Source of the DNA: Gerris lacustris
Taxonomy: Eukaryota; Arthropoda; Insecta; Hemiptera; Gerridae
DNA length: 64,000 nt
Reading direction: 5' to 3'
Assembly: GCA_951217055.1 (NCBI GenBank)
Contig: OX578280.1
Coordinates: 17,833,394 to 17,897,393, forward strand
The first letter of the stretch is position 1. Each line of letters starts with the position of its first letter. This document shows, piece after piece, positions 56,913 to 64,000 of this stretch. Under the pieces are notes generated by a model. It was not told the DNA's origin. It saw only the letters and a list, made by a program, of their open reading frames with translations, and did no database searches. The position numbers and the translations under genes were made by a program.

Positions 56913-59900
56913 CCCGTAAGAGTCCTAACATAGTTAATTATAAGATATGACTGTTCTAAACTGTAGTTCATAAGCCTGTACTCATGAAATCGCCAACAAT
57001 TTTTTTTATCTAACAACAATTGATAAGAGATGTGGTGTGACCTTGTGGTTGAGATAAGGTCAGATACTTTGTAGTGCTATTTATATAACTATTAATTTCT
57101 TAAGCATTTTATATATTGCTAAATAAATAAATTATATTATAATTAAAATGACAATCGTCAGATATAACAGTAGAAAAATTTGCCTTAAATGTAAAGTTTA
57201 ATGATGTTTCTCTTCTACTGTTGTTTTAAGTTAACTTCCTAAATTTAATTTTATGATAAATAGTATAAAGATTGGTCTTCTAGAGTGGACCTTCCTTGGA
57301 AAACCTAAATTGTTAACGAAATGTTTTAAATTTATAATTTGAGTAATTTTTGACATATTTGCAAATTGTTTCTATGAGAAAAAAAAAATTGTACAAGGGG
57401 CATCTCGGAACTATTCCTCACCAAACATAAACCTATAAATAACTACAGATTTTTTTATTATGTGAATTATAATTTTGTTTGTCTGTTAAATGTTATGTCC
57501 GCTATAGTGGGGTCCGTTATAGTGATGTTTTTAAAAATGCTAACGAACTTTCCTATCTTGGTGCTTAGGCTTCCGTGGGTAGATTCATTCTAAAAAGCTT
57601 GGTTTTCCGGTGAAATCTACGTCACAAAGGGGTTGAAGTCCAACGTTTCGCTTCCACTACTCGAAGCATTTTCAGGGGTGTGGTGCATTGCGATGTTTAC
57701 TTGATGCAACAACAGGATATACACAGTAAATTCAGTATGTCTTGTTGTTGCTTCGATTCTACATCTCAATGCACCACACCCCTGAAGATGCTTCCAGTAG
57801 TGGAAGGGAAATGTCGGACTTCAACCCCTTTGTGACGCTGATTTCACCTGAAAACTTTCCTGTATCAAAATCAGTCGATATTTTCAAAATGGAAGCAGAT
57901 ATTAAGATTAAATATGGAGGACTTATTAATCTTATAGAAAGGTATCATTGGTGTGAATGTTTGCGCAATCGGCAAAATAGTCCAGAAATTATTCAGCGCT
58001 TAAATTTCAAAGTTGAAAAGTCGATATTTCCGAAATGGCGGCAGATATAAAAACAAAATTCTAGTGGAAATATTAGTCTTATTAAGAGGCATAATTATAA
58101 TTGGTGCAAATTTAAGCGCAATTGGAAATTTTTTCAATTTTTATGATTGTTCGGGTGACACAACTGTATTGTAAGGATGGATTTTTGTACCAAGTTACAA
58201 CTCTCTAGCTTGAAAACTGTAGGAGTTAAGTGAGACACAGACAGACACGCATGTACAGACAGACATCTGCTAAAAACCACTCAAATTGTCTTAAAATACC
58301 CAAAACGGATAATTCCATTAAAATCTCGGTTTTGGATTTTTTTTGGTGAGAAGGCGAGGAAAAGTAAAAAATTCTAGAGCTGACATAAAACTCTCCAAAA
58401 AAAAAACCTGTTTAGACCTTGTTAATTGGTCATTATAAGTTAATTTATGAAGAAGATACAAATCTCTTCATTTAGGTGTGTTTGAGCTCTTTCTGTTTGA
58501 AAGTAATTAAATTATTTTATTTTAATGGTCTCATTTATAATTAGGAGAATAATTTTTTTAATCTATTATTTAAACTTATTATTGTTAAAACAAATACTCT
58601 GTGAAGTTTATTGAAAACTGCAATTCCAGTATTACTTTAAATACTGGATAAATGAGTAAAGTATAAAAACAACTATTAGCAACAATTAAAAAAAAAAAAA
58701 CAACAGCAACCAATATTTAAAAAGCAATTATAAAACAAATATTAAATATAAATTTAAAAAAAAACAAATAGTAACAAATTAGTAGTTTAGTATGCTACGA
58801 CATGCTCTTTGCTATGACATGCTCTTTAAATATTTGAATACTGATAATGGAACAAAATGCTTTTACGGCTATATTCCTTGTAAAGAGTTTAAGATTATAC
58901 TTACTTTCATAGAGGCAAATATAATTGCAGTCATTCCTTCATGTAGTCTAAGGGTATTCATGTATTAATATTCATGAAAAGAGATCCATATTCAGCCGTA
59001 AATATTCTGTGTGATGCATATTTATAATTTATTGACTCTTTCCTCTGATGCATCTATTATTTAAATTGCTAGTTTTTGATGTGGTTTGGTAACAAGACTA
59101 TTAATGTATTCTTTCCTTCACTTCATCTTAATTTTGTCATAGATTATCATCTTGAATACTGATGAGAATTTTTGCATCTTTTGTTTCTAAGCCTTGATTC
59201 ATTATTGTACTCAACTATTTTAAAGTATCATAATGATTACTTTCACCGGTTCTTAAGTGTAGACTTAATTATGTTTTACGAGTGGATTTTTAATATTTTA
59301 ATAAAGGTTTTAATGGGGTGGAATTAACATGAAAAATGAGAAGGATTTAATGACAAAGAGAGGCTAACTTTACTCCTTTATTATTTATTTCTAAAATTCA
59401 AGCAGTCAGTAGTAGATGTTTTAAATTTGTCACAAATTTTGAATCAACTATATGTATACCGATTTGGAAGCAATCTCATTGTTTCTTTTTCATATCTGTA
59501 GTATAGATAAATTCAATAATAAGGAATTAAATATTAGATATAAGGAAGTATTATGGTAGTTCAAGTATTCAATTTTGAGATCTCATTATTTTTTTTTTTA
59601 AGGTACTACATCTTTTAAGGTCCTATTTTACCATGGTTGAGATTTTGAGTAGTTTGTGTTTGTTGTCTGTATTCTGGGAATATGTGTGGCTCCTAAACTA
59701 CTGAACTAATTTTTGGTTCCAAGTTTACCGAAGGTTACATAAGCAACGGGGGAAATAAACAAATTAGACAATAATAGCTTGTAAAAGCATAAAATCAATA
59801 AAGTACGTGACTGGATGCAAGGAAGTTATGTGCCACACTAATTGGCATTCTATTTTGATATTTGTATTTTCAGAGAAACCATAATCTTATTGAGAAATTC

Positions 59901-62900
59901 ATTTGAGCTCTAAATTTTGAGGTCAAATTGTGTTCTTGCGCCTGATTCCGCTGCCAGGTCAGGGTTGTTATTATAGGGTCTTAAGAAATAAAGAAATAAA
60001 TAAGTACACAAGGCTGCTGGATAAATATAATGTATGGAAAATAAATAATAACTTACATAGATATATAATAATAATAATGATAATTCATAACTGTAGATGG
60101 ATGAAATGTGTGTGTGTGAAATAAAGTGTGGAGCGATAAATGTTGAATGTGTTCCGGTGATGTCTTACTGGCACTGCATGAAGAATAATGATTTAATGAT
60201 TATGATATAAAATCATTGGATATCCAAAATGATTAATGTATGAATGAAAGTTATGTGAATTTATAAAAGTGAACTTCCACTTGTAGTGTATTTGAATCAT
60301 GTACATATGTTTGACTGTAACGGTTCTTATCAGGTTTGGCCATATAATCGTCAGCCTAAACAAAGATCTTAATAGTCCCTACATTATAGGGCTATAGGTG
60401 CAGAACCAGGCGAAACTGTAAGTGTTGCGGGTTCATTTACCCATGCTTGTGGTGCTGAAGGGCTGGTTTGCCTACCTGATTATATACATTACGGCAAAAC
60501 AAAACTTGTTCATTGGCCTGAAAAAAATGTATATGTAGCCCATTTTGTAGAGGGGGAACCATAAAAGTTACTTTGCCAGTAAAACTTCAGTTTCTTTTAG
60601 ACTCTCCAAAATGGAGTATGGAAATAAATATACATCTATTAGGAAGGTTTGCCTGAGTTATCCCTTTTATTTATTTATTTATTAATATTATCCAGAAACC
60701 TATGTTTATTTTGAAACAAAATAAAGTCTTAGTGACATTGATTGCATGGGCTTGCAAATTTTATTTTTAAAAAGTTCAAGTAATTCAAATCTGAATAGTT
60801 TAGCCAAAATTTCAGATTTTAATCAGACATTGATGTGCTATTTTTCTTAGGGGTAGGAGGGAATCTGTCCTCACTTCTGTACAGATCTTTGGAAAGAGCA
60901 TTTATAGTGTACTTTTAAGTTAATAATCCATCTATTCGACTATGTGCAAATGTGTGGATGGATTCCACTGCTAATACAGCAATCACTGCTTTCAAGTTCC
61001 TGTCTTGCTGTCACTCTGGCTAGGTTTAGCTGTTGTGATGATGAAACATTCTTTTCTGCCATAGTTAAACTAAGTATCATGAGAAACTGATGTCTTTAAG
61101 CAACTAAAGTTAAGATGTATTAAGTACGTCTTGTTAAGTACAGCGATGCTTTTGAATAAATGTTAGCCCTTTTCATTTTGTGTAAAATGGAGGAAAAGTG
61201 AAGTCTGGGTGTGTTTCACTGAAAGATATAGGGTTAAGTTACCCATGACAGATGTAGGAGTTTCCTCTCCAAGTCATCAAACACGACTTCAGGTTCTCTA
61301 GAGAACCTAAAGTCCTAGAAACCTTGGATTTGCTCAGTTGGATTATGAAGTGTCTCTTTCTTGATGGACGCTTTCTTATTGAATGATTTTACTTAATCTC
61401 TCGTTCATTATAGCTATATTTTGTAATGTATAATTTTGAGGTTTTATAATACCACCTACAATAAACGATTCATTCTGTTTTTCAGGTCATAATGGAGACA
61501 AAGGTTTAATCCAAAGTTTAAGCTGGCAAAATGAAGGTACTAGCTTAGCTCTGCACACTAAGGATAAGTACCTGTATGTTTTGGATCCCCGTACTGATAA
61601 GATAACTCTGGGTACCGAGTCTCATCAATCCATCAAAGATTCCAGAGTTGTGTGGCTTGGGAGTACTAATAGAATCCTAACTACAGGCTTTGATTCGGTA
61701 AATATTATTTCTCCAAGAATCAATTATAATTAATATCAATTGTTTTTTTGTTTTTTTATTATTATAACTTAACATTCAATATTTTTCACTATAATTTGTT
61801 GTTCTTCTAATTTGAAAACTTAAAAAACTATATCTCGAAGATTACTATTTTATAAAATGATACCGATGTGTTTTTATTTTTCTATTATTGGTGTTTGTAA
61901 ATATTAATTTGCCTTTATTATGAGCCTAAACTATTTATTAACTAACTTTTAATTATTGGTAATTTAAAAGATTCAAAAGAGTGATTAGGTATAAGGAAGC
62001 TCACTTTAATTAAATCCAGTGTGAAATCAATTATCTCTGCATGGCTATCCATGACTTTTTTTTGTCCTTTGCAGAAGGAGGGCTTCTTTTACCCCAGGAT
62101 GTTTTAATATCCTGTGAACTGATAAGGTGAGGGAGGGTAGTTGATAGGACTATTTAGATTCTCACAGAGTAGCTTAATAAAATCCATTGATTTTCTATTA
62201 ATTTTTTTTTGTTTATTCTGGTTTAAAATTTATAGAAAAATGTTGTTTTCTTTTATCTGCAATAAAGTCTTTAGTTTTAAAAGTACAAACCTTCTTTCCC
62301 CCTTGTTAAAATCAATGCAGATATTAAAAAAGCTTAATAGCAAATCTTAGGCACGGATTTATGTAATAAATAAAAAAATAAAAAATAAAAATATTGAAGC
62401 TTATTGGTGATTTTTATCTGTAAAAAAATGTTTTACTGTAATCTATTTGTTTTACAGTAATTGATTAATCACATGAACCTGAAGTTTAGCTAAACAACAA
62501 GTTCAGCTTATTGATTTAGTTTTATATTTTTTTGTACCATACATTTTATATCATTATAATATAATGTATGAGTAATTATTTACTATGCATTATTGATTAC
62601 TTGTAAGTAACTGCAATCAATTCAAGTATTATTTTATTAACTCTCTTCAGATGTAAGCATTCAGGCCCTTTTTTAGACTGTTACTCCCCTTATAAAAATA
62701 AACAGAACGGAGTAATAATCTAAAGAAGATGTGTGGAATATTCTTCTTTGAACTGTTACTCTCCTTATTAAAAAATAAGTGTGATATTCCTTTGTCCCAA
62801 AGTACATTGAATTAAACATCCCTTTGTCTTAATAGTTATTTAGACAAAGGAATATATAAATAATTATATCAGTTTATATTCTAAAAAAAGAGGGGAGTAA

Positions 62901-63954
62901 CAATCTAAAGAAGTACCAGCATTCAATACCATTTATATAATCGAGTAGTGTTCCGCTGGTGAAGACTCATCTTGAAATGATTTGTTATTGCTAAGCTAAG
63001 GCAACCACATTTATTCCAATAAAAGCTTCTTTTGATTTTTTTGGTTTTAAAATAGATATAATAACGTATTTAAACTAAATTAATTTACTTAGTTTTATTT
63101 TTTTTCTAAGTATAAAATTAAGCCCATTTCCATGGGCTTAACGGCTTTTAAATAAATACAATGACAATTCTGTGAATACCTACTACTTAAATCTTAAGTT
63201 TTATACATTTTATTGAGTTATATTTAAAACATTTTATCGTAAGTATTACACCCCAATCAATAGCACATAATATTATTAAAAAGACAGATCATCCACTATT
63301 CACACCTATTTTAATGTGATTATCAGAGTGAAACAAATCTCATCTCATAATGAAAATTGGACAAGATTTGTTTTCTGTAATTTTATGTGAGTGGTTTAAC
63401 CTCTTGGATACCCTAATCCTCTTTTTTTTATGTTTGTATTTCTGTTGCATTATTATTTTTAGCTTTCAGTAGAAAAAGGGTAAAGTTTAAAACATATTAA
63501 TAGCAAAATGTTTATTTTGTTTACAGCAAAGGCAGAGAGAAGTTTATATTCGAGACATAAGGAATTTCAGTACACCTGAAAAAACTCTTGTACTTGATAG
63601 CTCTACAGGGTAAGTCACATAATTTGAATTTTTTAAAATTAATTTTGTATTAAATAATTTTATATTTAATAGTTTTATATTAAACATTTTTATATTAAAT
63701 AGTTTTATATTAAATAATTTTATACTAAATTGTTTTTATTGTTGAATTGATTTGTCTAAATGCTATTTTCTATTAAGCACTTATGTTACAAAGGATATGT
63801 TCTTCATAGTTATCATATATTTTATATGCATATTTATTTAATTTGTTTTCTTTGTTGATAGGATTTTGATCCCACTTTATGATCCTGATACTGGTATGCT
63901 GTTCCTTGCTGGCAAGGGAGACACATCAATTTCTTACCTCGAAGTCACCGACAG
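53610..63954 (+). CDS. pod1: Coronin-7 / POD-1, 5' part (six exons, gene runs off the window)
   Basis: Coding exons are 53610-53769, 53936-54084, 54818-55004, 61486-61697, 63527-63609 and 63862-63954. All introns follow GT...AG and the phases join without a break to about 294 residues. The start MAWRFKASKYKNAAPIVPKP is the coronin N-terminal signature in its insect POD-1 form. Five WD40-like blades follow: about 76-108 (HAHTDTVTD ... LLATGSQDCMVKVW), 124-160 (ending TLWDV), 167-205 (ending YVLDPRT), 216-247 (SRVVWLG ... VYIRDIR) and 264-292 (LFLAGKGDTSISYLEV). The family links actin filaments, microtubules and Golgi-derived membranes. Full-length family members are about 900-1100 residues with two propellers, so roughly a third of the protein is here. 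The short-coronin alternative is less likely because the signature and the LDPRT and AGKGD blocks match the coronin-7 branch. Confidence 0.95.
53936..54084 (+). CDS. pod1: pod1 exon 2
   Basis: The acceptor ATTTATCGCAG and donor GTAACT enclose residues 54-103 (GSSLGVLPIDDCGRKGKTM through GLLATGSQDCM), the coronin N-terminal region and most of WD blade 1. It joins at phase 1 to exon 1 and phase 0 to exon 3. Confidence 0.94.
54171..54566. repeat. 50-bp tandem repeat, about eight copies, in pod1 intron 2
   Basis: Units start every 50 bases from 54171 to 54521. Each holds TAGTTGTGACTTTTGTCACT, in which GTGAC-TTTT-GTCAC forms a small hairpin, then AGATTGGCCAACCTTTATGA and GGAAGTTAC. Units differ at a C/A site before AGATT in the order C,A,C,C,A,C,A,C. 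The array fills over half of the 733-bp intron. Confidence 0.97.
54818..55004 (+). CDS. pod1: pod1 exon 3
   Basis: The acceptor CCTTTACAG precedes VKVWVIGEKGLEESLTNPEV and ends in QKEKQLYS-type sequence (IQEKQLY + first base of S). The donor chosen is GTCAGT at 55005. It is the only GT giving phase 1, which the next exon requires, and it restores QLYSHNGDKG. The frame otherwise runs on to a stop at 55040. Confidence 0.85.
55254..55446. mobile_element. Small MITE, about 193 bp, in pod1 intron 3
   Basis: GGGAGGTTCCCTTAC at the left and GTAAGGGAACCTTCCC at the right are inverted repeats. The interior has no coding capacity. A similar GGGGTGGTTCCCTTAC phrase occurs at 23018 without a partner. 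No target duplication was recognised. Confidence 0.6.
55565..55680 (+). repeat. Three imperfect GAGGCGAAGCCGAGGAA repeats
   Basis: TTGAGGCGAAGCCGAAGAAA, CCGAGGCGAAGCCGAGGAAA and CTGAGGTGCAGCCGAGGGAG lie about 33-36 bases apart, then a single GCGAGGGG. Each is nearly palindromic (CTTCGCCTC-like). The array is open in one frame by chance. Confidence 0.75.
56867..56910. repeat. Poly-T run of about 44 bases
   Basis: An unbroken T-run in pod1 intron 3, which could be the A-tail of a minus-strand retroposon, although no body was recognised beside it. Confidence 0.9.
57602..57855. repeat. 254-bp palindrome with hammerhead-like core
   Basis: 57602-57690 pairs with 57767-57855 at about 90 percent identity, and weaker pairing (CAACAACA / TGTTGTTG) continues to the centre near 57729. 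The arms include GTCACAAAGGGGTTGAAGTC and CAGGGGTGTGGTGCATTG. Each arm, read outward, holds CTGAAGATGCTTCC - loop - GGAAG(C/G)GAAA, a stem-loop with CTGANGA and GAAA on its two sides. Confidence 0.85.
57860..58375 (+). repeat. Interspersed repeat family P, copy 3 (longest)
   Basis: The left part (AAAATGGAAGCAGATATTAA, AAATGGCGGCAGATATAA) matches 42800-42960 in reverse. The right part (GACACAACTGTATTGTAAGG, AACTCTCTAGCTTGAAAACT, ACCCAAAACGGATAATTCC, GAGGAAAAGTAAAA) matches copies 1 and 2. It starts directly at the edge of the palindrome. Confidence 0.8.
59710..59855 (+). repeat. Family G fragment in pod1 intron 3 (both ends, middle deleted)
   Basis: TTTTTGGTTCCAAGTTTACC + GAAGGTTAC resembles the start of family G, and AATAGCTTGTAAAAGCATAA plus GGAAGTTATGTGCCACACTA resembles its far end as seen (reversed) at 17650-17730. 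Confidence 0.65.
61486..61697 (+). CDS. pod1: pod1 exon 4
   Basis: The acceptor TGTTTTTCAG is followed by HNGDKGLIQSLSWQNEG, KDKYLYVLDPRTDKIT and SRVVWLGSTNRILTTGFDS, covering blade 3 and the start of blade 4. The donor is GTAAAT. Phase 0 at the end. Confidence 0.93.
62662..62925. mobile_element. Palindromic MITE family D, copy 3, in pod1 intron 4
   Basis: TTTTTTAGACTGTTACTCCC and CTTATAAAAATAAACAG at the left face GGGGAGTAACAATCTAAAGA at the right. The centre GATATTCCTTTGTCCCAAAG and AGACAAAGGAATAT is inverted. It is close in layout to 34703-35062. Confidence 0.85.
62940..63155 (-). repeat. Family N, copy 2, in pod1 intron 4
   Basis: ATCGAGTAGTGTTC, TTGTTATTGCTAAGCTAAGG and ACATTTATTCCAATAAAAG mirror 9108-9328. 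The hairpin TTAAGCCCATTTCCATGGGC + TTAA at 63119-63142 has a 10-bp perfect stem. Confidence 0.8.
63527..63609 (+). CDS. pod1: pod1 exon 5
   Basis: The acceptor TTGTTTACAG and donor GTAAGT enclose QRQREVYIRDIRNFSTPEKT and LVLDSSTG. The phrase GFDSQRQREVYIRD across the junction matches the STGF...REREV block of coronin-7 proteins. Confidence 0.93.
63862..63954 (+). CDS. pod1: pod1 exon 6 (last in window)
   Basis: The acceptor TTGTTGATAG and donor GTAATT enclose ILIPLYDPDTGMLFLAGKGD and TSISYLEVTD. The LDPDTG / LAGKGD pair is a hallmark of the coronin propeller end. The exon leaves phase 2, so at least one further exon lies to the right of the window. Confidence 0.93.
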
Positions 63955-64000
63955 GTAATTGTCTTTAGCGGATTTATATTTATTTTTTTCATATAAAATA

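Larger units (their letters stand above)
55005..61485 (+). other. pod1 intron 3 (6,481 bp)
   Basis: The long intron has no supported coding content. It carries a small MITE (55254), a short GC-richer tandem (55565), a poly-T run (56867), a large palindrome (57602), a family P copy (57860) and a family G fragment (59710). Stretches 55450-55560, 58376-59700 and 59860-61480 show nothing beyond AT-rich intron DNA. Confidence 0.85.
61698..63526 (+). other. pod1 intron 4 (1,829 bp)
   Basis: The first kilobase is AT-rich without features. The second half contains a family D MITE and a family N copy. Confidence 0.85.

Noticed and set aside
60300..60660. Extra pod1 exon in intron 3
   Set aside because: Slightly less AT-rich, but exons 3 and 4 already join in frame, and no open frame here resembles a WD40 segment.

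Overview
This window is nuclear DNA of an animal, most likely an arthropod and probably an insect. It is very AT-rich, has no bacterial gene organisation, and its one recognisable gene is split by introns with GT/AG borders. That gene encodes a coronin-7 / POD-1 type WD40 protein whose first residues closely resemble the insect form. The host species cannot be named from the sequence.

Layout. Positions 1-53,500 hold no protein-coding gene I can support. They are intergenic DNA built largely from interspersed repeats and small non-autonomous transposons, many nested. Those with definable ends are: a tRNA-derived SINE with an 11-bp target duplication (1018-1227); a deleted mariner with a DD41D-spaced transposase remnant (1670-2247); an 18-bp-TIR element (14428-15007); an element with an 8-bp target duplication and large internal inverted duplication (18144-19420); a 3-bp-duplication element nested in another repeat (25811-26573); a Helitron with TC and CTAG ends (45885-46598); three long fold-back elements flanked by TA; and two pogo-like elements. 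At least ten further families recur two or more times. Minisatellites lie at 28779, 42310 and 54171. One degraded LINE 3' end lies at 38640-39070.

Positions 53,595-63,954 carry the 5' part of the coronin-7 / pod1 gene on the + strand. Six coding exons give about 294 residues in frame: the coronin N-terminal signature and five WD40-like blades. The gene runs off the right edge. Intron 2 holds an eight-copy 50-bp tandem repeat, and intron 3 (about 6.5 kb) and intron 4 hold several of the same repeat families seen in the intergenic part.

The most unusual signals are two repeat families whose copies keep a strong hairpin while its sequence changes on both arms (27579-27642 with 40520-40572; 9112-9139 with 63119-63143), the inverted-duplication element at 18144-19420, a 254-bp palindrome with a hammerhead-like core at 57602-57855, and a GC-rich 24-bp minisatellite at 42310-42624 that is open in several frames. 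All repeat calls come from comparing copies by eye inside this window. Superfamily names are given only where termini, target duplications or catalytic spacing support them.
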